From JAPYTK01 sp964401935 (GTDB lineage: Bacteria > Myxococcota_A > Polyangia > Polyangiales > Polyangiaceae): a stretch of DNA of 64,000 bases. The translations under genes were made by a program, and so were the position numbers. Position 1 is the first letter of the stretch; each line of letters begins with the position of its first letter. The stretch is taken from positions 62,001 to 126,000 of the forward strand of contig CAYOAL010000009.1 in the NCBI GenBank assembly GCA_964401935.1. The letters are read 5' to 3'. Positions 34,083 through 43,393 of this stretch are shown in pieces. The notes beneath the pieces are model-generated. The model saw only the letters and a program-made list of their open reading frames with translations. It made no database searches and was not told where the DNA came from.

Positions 34083-34194
34083 GGGAGGGTGCAGCCGCGC
34101 CCTCCCCCCACGCTAGGCGCGGGGCCCTCCACCCACCGCGTTGCGCATGGGGCCCACCACCCAAGCGCGCGTCGCGCTAGCCCGGGTCTTTTTC
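34083..34194 (+). terminator. Two-hairpin element, copy 2 (probable terminator)
   Basis: A second copy of the element at 26021. The first stem GGAGGGTGC/GCGCCCTCC keeps its pairing with a T-G wobble where copy 1 has T-A. The second stem (AGCGCG-CGT-CGCGCT, then GGGT) is followed by CTTTTT. It lies between the trypsin stop and the next kinase gene. Confidence 0.7.
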
Positions 34195-34254
34195 GGCCGG
34201 CGCTCGAGTCGCTGGCTGCCGTAGCGGCGCCTCGGTGTTACCGTTCCCGTGCGC

Positions 34255-35094
34255 ATGGAAGTTGGGCAGCAGGTCACCAGCCATCTCGAGCTCGTGCGTC
34301 CTCTCGAGCAAGGCAGCATGGGGAGCGTGTGGGTGGCGTTCAACCACTCGCTCCAGACCGAGGTGGCCGTGAAGTTCATGGCCCCGAACCTCGCCGAGGA
34401 TCAGAAGTTCGTCGCGCGGTTCATTCGTGAGGCGCGAGCCGCGGCTCAGCTCAAGTCGGGCCACGTGGTGAAGATCCAGGAGATCGCACAAACCGACGAC
34501 GGGGTGCCCTACATCGCGATGGAGCTGCTCGAAGGGCAGTCGCTCAAGACGCGTCTCGGCAGAGAGGAGCGCCTCCCTCTCCCCGACGTGCGCATCATCG
34601 TGACGCACGTGGCCCGCGCGCTCAAGGAAGCGCACGGCGTCGGCATCGTTCATCGCGACATCAAACCAGCCAACATCTTCTTGACCGAGATGGACGACGA
34701 GCTGCATGCAAAGCTCATCGACTTCGGGGTGGCCAAGCAAGCCAAGGACGGTCTGCAGATGACACAGACCTACGACAAGATGGGCACGCCTTTCTACATG
34801 GCGCCGGAGCAGCTCATCAGCGCGAAGCACGTCGATCTGCGCGCCGATCTCTGGTCGGTGGGCGTGGTCGCCTACCACGCGCTGGTGGGACAGGTGCCGT
34901 TCAACGCCACTGGCTTCGCCGACCTCTGCGTGAAGGTGGCGTCCTGCGACTTCACCCCGGTGACCGCGGCGCTGCCGGGTTTGCCCGCCGGCCTCGACGC
35001 GTGGTTCGCGCGTGTGCTCGTGCGTGACGTGAACCAACGTTTCGCTTCCGCGAAAGAGATGGCGGACGCGTTCGTCGAGGCCACGCGCGGCTGA
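34255..35094 (+). CDS. Soluble Ser/Thr protein kinase
   Basis: A 279-aa protein that is a kinase domain only. Motifs: EQGSMGSVW (the first Gly of the loop is Gln, the rest conserved), VAVKFM with the ATP-binding Lys, HRDIKPANIF, DFGVAK, MAPEQL. There is no membrane span or extra domain, in contrast to the other two kinases here. The ATG at 34255 was chosen; a GTG two codons upstream is possible. A single base separates its TGA from the ATG of the next gene, so they are coupled. Confidence 0.92.
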   Translation: MEVGQQVTSHLELVRPLEQGSMGSVWVAFNHSLQTEVAVKFMAPNLAEDQKFVARFIREARAAAQLKSGHVVKIQEIAQTDDGVPYIAMELLEGQSLKTRLGREERLPLPDVRIIVTHVARALKEAHGVGIVHRDIKPANIFLTEMDDELHAKLIDFGVAKQAKDGLQMTQTYDKMGTPFYMAPEQLISAKHVDLRADLWSVGVVAYHALVGQVPFNATGFADLCVKVASCDFTPVTAALPGLPAGLDAWFARVLVRDVNQRFASAKEMADAFVEATRG

Positions 35095-35095
35095 G

Positions 35096-36412
35096 ATGAA
35101 CCCCTCGCCGACCGAGGACGTCGCGCGACGAAGGGCGCCCGGGCGCGCCGGCGCGCGTCGGGGAGCGCGGCGGCGCCGGTTTGCGGGGGCGGCGCGGCGC
35201 GTGGCGTTGCTCGCGGCGTTCGTGCTCCCGCTGTTGGCGGTGGACAACGGTTGCGTGGTGGACGTGCGGCTCGGCGGAGGGCTCGCTGTGGGCGGCGCGG
35301 GCGCAGGAGGGACGGCGGGCTCCGACGCCGGCAACCCCTGCGACGACCCGACCGCCGACGCGGACGAGGATGGGTTCACGATCCTCGACGGTGACTGCGA
35401 CGACTGCGATCCCAACGTGAACCCCAACGCCGTCGAGGTGGACACCGCTCCGGGGAGCGAACCCGGCGACGAAGACTGCGACGGCCTGATCGACGAGATC
35501 GATCCCCCCTGTGACGAAGGCATCGCCCTCGACGACGCCGATCCATGGGCCGCCGCGAGGGCCATCGAGCTGTGCAAGGTGTCGAGCGGGGAGGGCGACT
35601 GGGGCCTGGTGTCTGCGACCTGGGTGCTGCCCGACGGGGCCCCCGTCCCCGGCGCCTTCTCCGACTTGTTCCATCTCGGCCACGGCATCGTGGACGATTT
35701 CGGACCGTTCGTGGGTGTGCGGCGCGGCGCCGAGATGTTGGCGCTCTCGAGCGGGGCTGCTCGACGCCCCGCCGATCCCCTCTACATCGGGCACATGTTC
35801 GAGAAGGGCTACACCTCTGCCCATCCGGAGGGCTTCCCAAAGGAAGAGCCATCGTGTCCGGGCGTGACCACCGGTCAACCGCACGACGGGGCCGCGCTCG
35901 AGCTGGTGATACGCACCCCCTCCAACGCCACCGGGATCTCGTTCGAGTTCAACTTCTACACCTACGAGTGGCCGCAGTTCGTGTGCAGCGAGTACAACGA
36001 TTTCTTCGTGGCGCTGTTGTGGCCGGAGCCGGCGGACAGCGCCGATGGGAGCATCTCCTTCGACAGCCAAGGCAACACCGTGAGCGTGAACAGCGCCTTT
36101 CTCTCGGTGTGCGGCTGCCCCGGCAACCCGCCCAACCCCTGTTTGGCGGGCGACGCGAACAAGCCGTTCGCGTGCCCCGCCGGCGATCTCGAGCTGCTCG
36201 GCACGGGCTTTGGCTTCGACACCGAGGGCGAAGACCACGGGGCCACGAGCTGGCTCGTCACCCGCACCTCGGTGCCCGCCGGCGCCGAGATCAGGCTGCG
36301 GCTTTCGGTGTACGACTCGCAGGATGGCCTGTTCGACTCGCTGGTGTTGATCGACAACTTCAAGTGGATCGCCAACCCGCAGGGCACCGTCACCGAGCCC
36401 ATCCCCCGCTGA
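35096..36412 (+). CDS. Secreted choice-of-anchor/MopE-like protein
   Basis: A 438-aa exported protein. An Arg-rich N-terminus is followed by a hydrophobic segment (VALLAAFVLPLLAVDNGC) whose Cys may be a lipobox. A calcium-binding-like repeat region (DADEDGFTILDGDCDDCDPNVNP and GDEDCDGLIDEIDPPC) resembles MopE metal-binding motifs. The large C-terminal part (VIRTPSNATGISFEFNFYTYEWPQF and LVLIDNFKW) resembles choice-of-anchor L or CUB-like modules in predatory myxobacteria. It is one base downstream of the soluble kinase gene and probably co-translated. The kinase may regulate its production or secretion; that is inference. Confidence 0.75.
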   Translation: MNPSPTEDVARRRAPGRAGARRGARRRRFAGAARRVALLAAFVLPLLAVDNGCVVDVRLGGGLAVGGAGAGGTAGSDAGNPCDDPTADADEDGFTILDGDCDDCDPNVNPNAVEVDTAPGSEPGDEDCDGLIDEIDPPCDEGIALDDADPWAAARAIELCKVSSGEGDWGLVSATWVLPDGAPVPGAFSDLFHLGHGIVDDFGPFVGVRRGAEMLALSSGAARRPADPLYIGHMFEKGYTSAHPEGFPKEEPSCPGVTTGQPHDGAALELVIRTPSNATGISFEFNFYTYEWPQFVCSEYNDFFVALLWPEPADSADGSISFDSQGNTVSVNSAFLSVCGCPGNPPNPCLAGDANKPFACPAGDLELLGTGFGFDTEGEDHGATSWLVTRTSVPAGAEIRLRLSVYDSQDGLFDSLVLIDNFKWIANPQGTVTEPIPR

Positions 36413-36500
36413 TCGAGGAGCGTGTTGCCCGCGCTTCCTCGCCGCGAGACACGTCGACGGGGTTGCACCCGAGGCGCGACATCGCCACGTTGCAGCCATC

Positions 36501-37073
36501 ATGGAGCCAGCCAGCCTCGCCGCTATCGTGGTGGCCTTCATCGTTGCCGTCATCAGCTTGGCGCGGGCCGCTGTGGCCACCAAGGAGCTGGCGTCGCTGA
36601 GGACGAAGGTCGCGGAGCTCGAGCGCGAGCTCGACGCGGCTGAGAAGAAGCTGCGTCTGCTCGAGGCGCCCAAGGACGCGAAGCCGAAGAAGCCCGACAC
36701 AGAAGCGCCGACGCAAAAGGCGGAGCCCAAGAGCGAGCCGGCGCCGAAGAAGGCGGAGGCGCCGAAGAAGGCGGAGGCGCCAAAGAAGGCGGAGGCGCCG
36801 AAGCCGGCCCCGGAGGCGCCGCCGAGCGCGCCCGCGATCGATCCACGCGTTGTCGCGCGCGCCGAGGAGATGCTCAAAGAGGCGCGCTTGCTCGCGCGTC
36901 ACGTCGGCTTCGACGCGCAGATCGAGATCAAGGGCAAGAAGGGGACCCGTGTCCCGGTGGAGCTCGGCGATGAGCTCGACGAGCAAGCGTTCGCGCATCT
37001 GCGGGGGCAGACGGACGTGGTGCTCGACACGGGGCGACGCGACGACAAGGCGTTCCTCGTGCTGCGAGGGTGA
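36501..37073 (+). CDS. Membrane-anchored coiled-coil protein
   Basis: A 190-aa protein. One N-terminal span (LAAIVVAFIVAVISLARAAV) is followed by a coiled coil (LRTKVAELERELDAAEKKLRLLEA), a Lys/Ala/Glu/Pro repeat region (KKAEAPKKAEAP) and a compact C-terminal domain (VVARAEEMLKEARLLARHVGF ... VELGDELDEQAFAHLRG). I do not recognise the family. Start ATG at 36501. The repeat DNA (36745-36810) is tandem. Confidence 0.65.
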   Translation: MEPASLAAIVVAFIVAVISLARAAVATKELASLRTKVAELERELDAAEKKLRLLEAPKDAKPKKPDTEAPTQKAEPKSEPAPKKAEAPKKAEAPKKAEAPKPAPEAPPSAPAIDPRVVARAEEMLKEARLLARHVGFDAQIEIKGKKGTRVPVELGDELDEQAFAHLRGQTDVVLDTGRRDDKAFLVLRG

Positions 37074-37193
37074 GGCACCCGGCCCCTTCCGATTCTCGTC
37101 TTCCGGGGCTCGCGCCTGCGTCCGGGACGTCTCTTTGGGCTGGCATGCCGGCTGCACCGCCGGTGAGGGACAACCAGCGACAAGGACGACACC

Positions 37194-37715
37194 ATGACCA
37201 CTACGCTGCTCATCGCGGACGCTGCGCGTGCGCGCTTCTTCGCCATCGTCGAGCCGATGGATCCCGGCTACTACTCTGGACCGCGTCTCCGCGAGCAGGA
37301 GGATCTCGTCAACCCGGAGAGCCTGTTGACCGGCACCGATCTGTTCGCGAACGTGAAGAGCGGGCGCGGGCATGCGGCCGCCGGTGCCTCGCTTCACGGT
37401 CTCGACGACCACCGCGCTCGCCACGAGATGGAGCTCGAGCGCCGCTTCGCCAAGCGGGTGGCGACGTTGGCCGCGGAGCGAGCGCGGAGGCTCGAGATGA
37501 CGCGGCTGATCCTCGTCGCGCCGCCTCGCGCGCTGGGGCTGTTGCGCGGAGCGCTAGGGAGCGCCTTGCCTCCGAGCGTCAGCGTGTACGAGCTCTCGAG
37601 TGAGCTCACCTGGCACTCGCTCGGCGCGATCGACGAGGTGCTCGTGCACAACGGCCTGCTCGAGCCGAGGGTGCCGTCGGCGGGGATCTACCGCGCTCCC
37701 GGACAGCCGCTGTGA
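37194..37715 (+). CDS. Host-attachment/baeRF family 12 protein
   Basis: A 173-aa protein matching the family once called 'host attachment protein': MTTTLLIADAARARFFAIV, then a basic His-containing linker (HAAAGASLHGLDDHRARHEME), LILVAPPRALGLLRGAL and VSVYELSSELTW. The fold is now grouped with bacterial eRF1-like families. Together with the baeRF3 gene at 13292 this gives two members in one window. AAGGACGACACC precedes the ATG. It starts a same-strand cluster with a secreted protein, an SRPBCC protein and a CBS protein; several of these have near-perfect GGAGG sites. Confidence 0.82.
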   Translation: MTTTLLIADAARARFFAIVEPMDPGYYSGPRLREQEDLVNPESLLTGTDLFANVKSGRGHAAAGASLHGLDDHRARHEMELERRFAKRVATLAAERARRLEMTRLILVAPPRALGLLRGALGSALPPSVSVYELSSELTWHSLGAIDEVLVHNGLLEPRVPSAGIYRAPGQPL

Positions 37716-38007
37716 GGCGGCGGGTCCGTTCGCCAGGGGCGCGCCACGCGCGCACCCACTGCGATTTAGGCACGTCGAGCTGGGGATCAGCCCGCCCCAC
37801 CGCGGGCCCGAGCGTCGCCGCTGAGGCGCGAAGCCGCCGCGCTCCGGCGCGTTTGCCGGCAAGCGTTGCAGCTCGAGCGCACCTGGTGCGCTGCCCAACA
37901 AATCTCGTGGAAGAGGGGGGAGCTCGCACGCTCCTTGCACACGGTACGCGGGGGGGACGCGCTCCGTCGTGCTCGACCGAGCGCCCCTCCCGAAGGAAGG
38001 AGGCCAC

Positions 38008-38430
38008 ATGCTGCAAGAGAAGGTCCGTCTTGGCTGCGCTCGCGCCTTGGGCGCGCTGGCAGCATCGGCGCTGTTGCTCTCTGTGGTGAGCTTGCCGGTG
38101 GTGGGCGACGCCAACGCGCGCGAACCCGACGCGACCGAGGTGCGGCTCTGCGTGCAGTACCGCGGCGAAGTGCGGCGGCGCTTCCCTGGCTACGACCACA
38201 TCGTGCACCTCTTCAACGGGTGTCAGGAGGTGGTGGTGTGCGACGTGTCGAGCGACGTCGACCCCAGGGCCGTGCGCGTGCGCATCGAAGGGATGGAGAA
38301 CCTCTCGGTCACCCTCCGGCGGGGGTCGCCCTCCCCGCGGTTCACACCCAGGGTGGTCTGCGCGCTGGCGCGCGTCGACGCTACCGCCAGCGATGGCGCC
38401 GCGACCGACCACCGGATACCGGCGCGCTGA
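38008..38430 (+). CDS. Small secreted protein of unknown function
   Basis: A 140-aa protein with a signal peptide (ALGALAASALLLSVV ... DANA) and a short globular part with three cysteines (LCVQYRGEV, FNGCQEVVVCD) typical of small periplasmic domains. The start at 38008 is fixed by AAGGAGGCCAC directly before the ATG. It is 23 bp upstream of the SRPBCC gene and probably co-transcribed with it. I do not recognise the family. Confidence 0.7.
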   Translation: MLQEKVRLGCARALGALAASALLLSVVSLPVVGDANAREPDATEVRLCVQYRGEVRRRFPGYDHIVHLFNGCQEVVVCDVSSDVDPRAVRVRIEGMENLSVTLRRGSPSPRFTPRVVCALARVDATASDGAATDHRIPAR

Positions 38431-38453
38431 GGCCGAAATCCGAAGGAGGCAGC

Positions 38454-38927
38454 ATGAACAGGCTCACCCGCAACGTTACGATCCGCGCCGCGATGGCCGA
38501 CGTCTTCGCCTACCTCGACGACGTGAGGAGGCTGGCGGAGTGGATCCCTTCCCTCGTCGAGGTGCACGGCCTCCGGGGCCGCGGCCGCCGCGCCACGTGG
38601 TCGTGGACCTACAAGCTCGGCGGCGAGTGTTTCGACGGGCGCGCGTTCGTCGACAAGTACGAGCCACCAGAGCGGCTGGTGGTGAAGACCGAAGGTGGGC
38701 TCGACAGCCGCTGGGATCTGGAGCTCACGCCGCGGGGTCGCGCGACGCGCGTTTCGCTCACCGTCGACTACGCCTTGCCTCCGTCGGTGGTGGCCCGGTT
38801 CTCCGAGCCCATGGTCACCCATCAGAATGAGGCGGAGGCCGCCCTCGCGCTCGCCCGCCTGCGCGAGCTCGTGGAGCTCGACGTGCCGCAGCGACACATC
38901 CGCGCGATGTTCGCGAAGATGGCTTGA
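38454..38927 (+). CDS. SRPBCC/polyketide cyclase-like lipid-binding protein
   Basis: A 157-aa protein with START-like features: RNVTIRAAMADVFAYLDD (strand 1, helix), a WSWTYKLGGECFDG strand pair, SRWDLELTPRGRATRVSLTVDY and a C-terminal helix with ALALARLRELVE. It is expected to form a ligand-binding pocket for a lipid or aromatic molecule. GAAGGAGG before the ATG gives strong translation. It sits between a small secreted protein and a CBS protein. Confidence 0.82.
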   Translation: MNRLTRNVTIRAAMADVFAYLDDVRRLAEWIPSLVEVHGLRGRGRRATWSWTYKLGGECFDGRAFVDKYEPPERLVVKTEGGLDSRWDLELTPRGRATRVSLTVDYALPPSVVARFSEPMVTHQNEAEAALALARLRELVELDVPQRHIRAMFAKMA

Positions 38928-39054
38928 CGTCGCGCGTGACCGCTCCCCGCCGAGCTCGAGGGCGCGACGCGCTGGCGAGCCGCGCTGGCGCGGTACGTGC
39001 AATGCGTACGTGCACTACGGAAGTGCGGGCCCTCTCAGCTCGGAGGACGAGGCC

Positions 39055-39795
39055 ATGGCAAAGTACGTTCAGGAGATCATCAACCCTCAGCTGTTCTTTC
39101 TCGGTGCACGAGCCGCTGCGTCCACCGCCCGCGGGTGCATGGTGACCCTCGGCATCAGCGGGATCCCCATCCTCGACGACCACGGCGTGCCGGTGGGCTT
39201 CGTCTCGATGCGCGACGTGGCTGGCGTCGAGGACGGTCCGGTGAAGAAGGTGATGAGCACCCCAGTCAAGACCGTTCCCGGCTCCGCGACCGTCGAGGCG
39301 GCGGCCCTCCTCCTCGCCGAGACGGGTCTGCATCGCCTGGTCGCGGTCGACGAGGGGGGGCGGGCGCTCGGCGTGGTGTCGTCCATCGACGTGATCCGCG
39401 GGCTCATCGGCGCCCCCATCCGTTTCCCGGAGCGCTTTCATCATCGCGATCCGGTCACCGGTCTCGAGTGGCGCGGCGACTACGAGATCACGGCCGAGCA
39501 CGTGGAGCACGAACCGAGCGAACCAGGGCTCATCGTGCTCCGTTACGGGGCGAGGGGGCTGCCCGAGGTGCCGATCTGGGTGGGCATGACCCCGAACATC
39601 CGCGCCACCCTCGATGACATGCTGCGCGAGCCGCGGCGTCTGGATCCGCTCCTCGCCGCCTGGATGGAGGCCCACCGTGCTCAGCTGCGCTTTCGCACCG
39701 CGGTGGTGAGAGATGACGACAAGCGCCGGCGAGCGCTCGAACAGATGCGCGCTGCCACCAAGATCCGAGCGTGGGTTCGCGAGCTCGTCGTCTGA
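39055..39795 (+). CDS. Two-CBS-domain protein with C-terminal extension
   Basis: A 246-aa protein with two CBS motifs (about 1-115): GISGIPILDDHGVPVGFVSM and GLHRLVAVDEGGRALGVVSS. CBS pairs bind adenine nucleotides and gate other proteins. The C-terminal 120 residues (GDYEITAEHVEHEPSEPG, ending in RRRALEQMRAATKIRAWV) form an unrecognised domain. CGGAGG is 14 bases before the ATG at 39055. A second CBS gene is at 54628-55035. Convergent with the aminotransferase. Confidence 0.8.
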   Translation: MAKYVQEIINPQLFFLGARAAASTARGCMVTLGISGIPILDDHGVPVGFVSMRDVAGVEDGPVKKVMSTPVKTVPGSATVEAAALLLAETGLHRLVAVDEGGRALGVVSSIDVIRGLIGAPIRFPERFHHRDPVTGLEWRGDYEITAEHVEHEPSEPGLIVLRYGARGLPEVPIWVGMTPNIRATLDDMLREPRRLDPLLAAWMEAHRAQLRFRTAVVRDDDKRRRALEQMRAATKIRAWVRELVV

Positions 39796-39911
39796 CGGCG
39801 GCAGCCCACGCGTCCGAGACGCGCCGCGCTGCGGCTCCGCACCTCCTCGTGGAGCGGGCGGGCTCGTCGTGCCTCGATGGCCACGAGCGAGCTGTCGTAG
39901 GCTCGCGGCGG

Positions 39912-41039
39912 TCAGCGCCTCACGGCGTCGAGGGCCGCGGTGATGGCGGCCACGGTGCGCTCGAGCGCGTCGGGGCGCCGCGTTACCTCGCCCATGTGTC
40001 CGACGCGAAAATACTCGCCCTTGCAGCTCGGGTGCAGGCCCCCGGCGACGATGACGCCGCGCTCGCCGATCGCGGCGACCAGGCTCGCGTCCACGCCGGC
40101 TGGGAAGCGGATCGCACTCAGCGTGTTGGCGCTGAGCGCAGGCCGGCACAAGAGCTCGAGTCCGAGCTCGGACCACGCGTGGCGCATCCGCTCCCCGCAG
40201 CGCTCGTGCAGCGCGAAGCGCGCCTCCATTCCCGTGAGCGCGCCGTCCCGCGTGTCGAGGAGCTCGCGAAGGCCCACGTCGAGGGCTGCGATCAACGTGG
40301 TGGCCGGCGTGGAGAAGTAGCTGGGGCGCCCGCCCTCGTAGGCCTCCATGATCGGGCGCCACGCGTCGAAGTCGATGCTCATGAGGGGCGGCGTGCGAAG
40401 CTCGGCGCGGCGTGCGAGAGCGCGCGCGCTCACCACCATGAGGGCGAGCCCCGCCGGGAGGCCGATCGCCTTCTGCGACGCGGTGAGATACACGTCGGCT
40501 CCCCACGCCTCCATCTCGAAGCGCTCACCTGCGGTGGCGCACACGCCGTCGAACACGGACAGGGCGCCGTGCTCCCGAGCGAGCGCAGCGAGACCTGCCG
40601 CGTCCACGCGCACGCCGGTGGAGGTGTCGACGTGGGTGGCGAAGAGGGCGCGGTGAGGCCGAGCGGCGAGGGCCTCGCGCACCGCGTCGAGCGACGGGGC
40701 GTCGCCCACTGCCGCCGTCACCTCGGTGACCCGTCCGCCTCGGCGCGTGATCATCGCGGCGATGCGATCGGAGAAGTAGCCGGTGTTCACCACCAGCACC
40801 GCGTCGCCATCGTCGACGAGGTTCTCGACCGCCATGTCCATCGCCAAGGTGCCGCTGCCTGCCACCACGAACGGCTGGGTGTCGTCGGCGGCGCACCACA
40901 CCCGGCGCATGTTCCGGAGCGCGCGCCCGAAGGCCTCGATGATGTGGGGCGCGAGGTGGCTTGGAGGGGGGATCGAGTACGCGGCCTTCACCGCGTCGGA
41001 GATCTCGATGGGCCCGGGGATCATCAACAGCGCGCTCAT
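39912..41039 (-). CDS. Class V PLP aminotransferase (alanine-glyoxylate type)
   Basis: A 375-aa protein. The start MSALLMIPGPIEIS is typical of alanine-glyoxylate/phosphoserine-like class V aminotransferases, with GSGTLAMDMAVENLV (PLP phosphate region), VFDGVCATAG and SQKAIGLPAG, whose Lys binds PLP. It probably transfers an amino group between alanine or serine and an oxoacid. The ATG at 41039 was chosen because upstream codons lack family pattern. It is downstream of an AraC gene on the same strand, but a terminator-like stem lies between them. Confidence 0.9.
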   Translation of the reverse strand: MSALLMIPGPIEISDAVKAAYSIPPPSHLAPHIIEAFGRALRNMRRVWCAADDTQPFVVAGSGTLAMDMAVENLVDDGDAVLVVNTGYFSDRIAAMITRRGGRVTEVTAAVGDAPSLDAVREALAARPHRALFATHVDTSTGVRVDAAGLAALAREHGALSVFDGVCATAGERFEMEAWGADVYLTASQKAIGLPAGLALMVVSARALARRAELRTPPLMSIDFDAWRPIMEAYEGGRPSYFSTPATTLIAALDVGLRELLDTRDGALTGMEARFALHERCGERMRHAWSELGLELLCRPALSANTLSAIRFPAGVDASLVAAIGERGVIVAGGLHPSCKGEYFRVGHMGEVTRRPDALERTVAAITAALDAVRR

Positions 41040-41077
41040 GGCGGCGGTATGAGGGGGTTGTGCGCGGGCCGCCACCC

Positions 41078-41124
41078 AAAAAAAACCGGCTGGGCCTGGC
41101 TCGCGTCGCGCTGCGGCGGCCGGT
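41078..41124 (-). terminator. Intrinsic terminator-like stem after the AraC gene
   Basis: On the minus strand ACCGGC and GCCGGT (arms at 41124-41119 and 41090-41085) enclose a 28-base GC-rich loop and are followed by a run of eight T. The 5' arm begins at the stop codon of the AraC gene. The long loop can fold further. This would separate AraC transcription from the aminotransferase. Confidence 0.55.
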
Positions 41125-41897
41125 CACTTGCCGTGGCGTCTGCGCCACGCGCTCGGCGACTCGCCGACGTGCTTGCGAAACAGCGCGCTGAAGTGTTGTA
41201 GGGAGGCGCAGCCCACCTCGAGGGCGATGTTGGTGAGCGGGGCGTCGGTGTCGACGAGCAGGCGCTGCGCCGCGCGCACCCGGGCCGCACCGAGCTCGGC
41301 CTGGAACGTGGTGTCGAGCTCGCTGAGCTTGCGCTGGAGGCTCCGCTCGGAGAGCGACAGCTGCTTGGCCACCTCCGCCACCGTGAGCCCGGCCAGGTGC
41401 TCACCGAGCAGGGCGCGGAGCGAGCCGAGGAGCGGAGGCGTCCCGGTGGCGGCGGTGAACGCGGCGCTCATGGCGTCCTCCAGCCCGGCTGGACCGCCCA
41501 CCCAGGCGAGCGCTTCGCCGAGCGTCCCGAACACCTCCACCGGATAGGGGCGCGGCACCACGTCGTACACCCCGGCCACGATGGCGCCCGACAGCCCCGC
41601 CGGGCGCACGAGCGCCAACCTCAGCACCTGCTCTCCGAGCTGCTTGCCGAAGGTGCGCATGTACCACTCGAGGGCCTTGAACGCGCCGACCTCCGCGCCC
41701 TCGAGCCGGCTCGCGTCGACCACCGTGGCGTGAGGCACGGCAGGGGGCGACAGCTCCATCAAGAGCGTGCGCCCAAGGTTGCGGGCGGTGTCCTCGTTGG
41801 GGCGACCCCAGAGGATGATGCCCCACAAGGCAGGCGTGGCGCAGAAGTGCACGAACCCCTCGCCCGAGACGTAGCGCCCGACCGGGTCGGATTCCAT
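41124..41897 (-). CDS. AraC-family transcriptional regulator
   Basis: A 257-aa regulator. The C-terminal 90 residues hold both helix-turn-helix units: LTVAEVAKQLSLSERSLQRK and LTNIALEVGCASLQHFSALF, ending in RKHVGESPSAWRRR. The N-terminal part (residues 1-160) is an unknown sensing domain. The ATG at 41897 was chosen, although a GTG at 41921 is in frame. It is divergent from the serine hydrolase gene 118 bp away, which it may control. Confidence 0.88.
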   Translation of the reverse strand: MESDPVGRYVSGEGFVHFCATPALWGIILWGRPNEDTARNLGRTLLMELSPPAVPHATVVDASRLEGAEVGAFKALEWYMRTFGKQLGEQVLRLALVRPAGLSGAIVAGVYDVVPRPYPVEVFGTLGEALAWVGGPAGLEDAMSAAFTAATGTPPLLGSLRALLGEHLAGLTVAEVAKQLSLSERSLQRKLSELDTTFQAELGAARVRAAQRLLVDTDAPLTNIALEVGCASLQHFSALFRKHVGESPSAWRRRHGK

Positions 41898-42014
41898 GGT
41901 CGCTGGGGTGGCCGGCTCCACGAGAGAGAGCGTAAGGGGAGCTTTGGCGGACGCAAATCACCTCGTGGCGTGACCGCGGAAGCGCGGCGCCGGCGGATCG
42001 GGCAGTTTCCGCCC

Positions 42015-43232
42015 ATGCGCATCACCTGGGGGACCCTCTTGCTCGCGGCGGTGGTGACGATGGGCTGCGGGGAGCCAGCGGGCGGCGTGCTCCCAATCGC
42101 GGCGGCCGGCGGCAACGACGTCTCCGGGGGCGGCGGTGCGAGCGAAGGTGAAGGCGAGGGCGAGGGCGAGGGCGAAGGCGAGGGCGAAGGCGAAAACGAA
42201 CCGCTCTTTCCCGGCGCGGCCTGGCCCGAGGCGAGCCCGGAAGCGCAAGGGCTCGACAGCGCCAAGCTCGAGGCTGCCGCGATCAAGGCGGGGCAGCTCG
42301 ACTCGTATTGCCTGGTGGTCATCCGGCACGGACACCTCGTATTCGAGCGCTATTTTCAGAGGCGAGACGCGAGCACGCCCCAGATCTCGTGGTCGATCGC
42401 CAAGAGCCACGCGAGCGCTCTCGTGGGCATCGCCATCGAGCGTGGCGACCTCGGCAGCCTCGACGACTCGGTGGCACAATACGTGCCGGAATGGCAGGGT
42501 ACTGCAAACGAGGCGATCACCCTCCGCCACGTGCTCACCATGACCACCGGCCTCTCGTGGAGCGCCTTCGACGACTACTTCGTGCTCGCGATGCTCTCGC
42601 AGAACAACACGAGCCACGCCATCGGGCTGGAGCTCGCCGAGGCTCCTGGGGAGAGCTTTCGGTATCACAACGGCGGGGTGCAGCTTCTCGAGCCGGTGTT
42701 TCGCAACGCCACCGGCATGACCATCGAAGCCTACGCCGAGCAGCACCTCTGGAGCCGCATCGGCGTGACCGCCACGTGGCGCCACGATCCCGCGGGCAAC
42801 CCCACGCCCTACGCCTCGGTGCTCACGTCCTGTCGCGACCACGCGCGCCTCGGCTACCTCTACCTCCACGGTGGACGGTGGCACGACCAAACGGTGGTGC
42901 CCGCGACCCACGTCACCGAGACGCTCACCCCGTCCCAAGAGCACAACCGCGCCTACGGGCTCTTGTGGTGGCTCAACGGGCACACGCCGGCCCTGAGCGT
43001 GATGGGCGATGAGCTCGACGGCGGCATCTCGCAGGTAGCGCCCGACGACATGTTCGCGATGCGAGGCTTTGGCAACCAGTTCGTCGACGTCATCCCGAGC
43101 CTCGACATGATCGTGGTGCGCTTCGGCGCGGATCCGATGAATCAGTTCAGCGTGGGTGGCCTGATCGACGACGCACGCTTCGACAAGCACGAAGAGATCC
43201 TCGCCCCCGTGATCGAGGCCGTCCTCGACTGA
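42015..43232 (+). CDS. Beta-lactamase-fold serine hydrolase lipoprotein
   Basis: A 405-aa predicted lipoprotein (lipobox VTMGC). A GEGEGEGEGE linker (45-58) precedes a class C beta-lactamase-like domain with the S-x-x-K motif SIAK (125-128) and a Tyr-x-Asn motif (YHNG); HVLTMTTGLSW is the family's substrate-groove helix. It resembles esterase or transpeptidase-like proteins more than true beta-lactamases. The GEGE stretch is encoded by a GCGAGG-type repeat (about 42140-42195). Start ATG at 42015. Divergent from the AraC gene. Confidence 0.88.
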   Translation: MRITWGTLLLAAVVTMGCGEPAGGVLPIAAAGGNDVSGGGGASEGEGEGEGEGEGEGEGENEPLFPGAAWPEASPEAQGLDSAKLEAAAIKAGQLDSYCLVVIRHGHLVFERYFQRRDASTPQISWSIAKSHASALVGIAIERGDLGSLDDSVAQYVPEWQGTANEAITLRHVLTMTTGLSWSAFDDYFVLAMLSQNNTSHAIGLELAEAPGESFRYHNGGVQLLEPVFRNATGMTIEAYAEQHLWSRIGVTATWRHDPAGNPTPYASVLTSCRDHARLGYLYLHGGRWHDQTVVPATHVTETLTPSQEHNRAYGLLWWLNGHTPALSVMGDELDGGISQVAPDDMFAMRGFGNQFVDVIPSLDMIVVRFGADPMNQFSVGGLIDDARFDKHEEILAPVIEAVLD

Positions 43233-43393
43233 CGTGCGCCGACGACGGCGTCTCACCCACCGGGTGCTTGTCGACCAAGGTGGTCTTGGCGAAGCGATGT
43301 CGCCATGGCGGCGCTTGGTCTAGCTCGTATGCGAGCGCGGGGAGACGCGCTTCGCTGCCTTCGTGCCTGCGCGCGTCGCGCTGGTGGCCTGGG

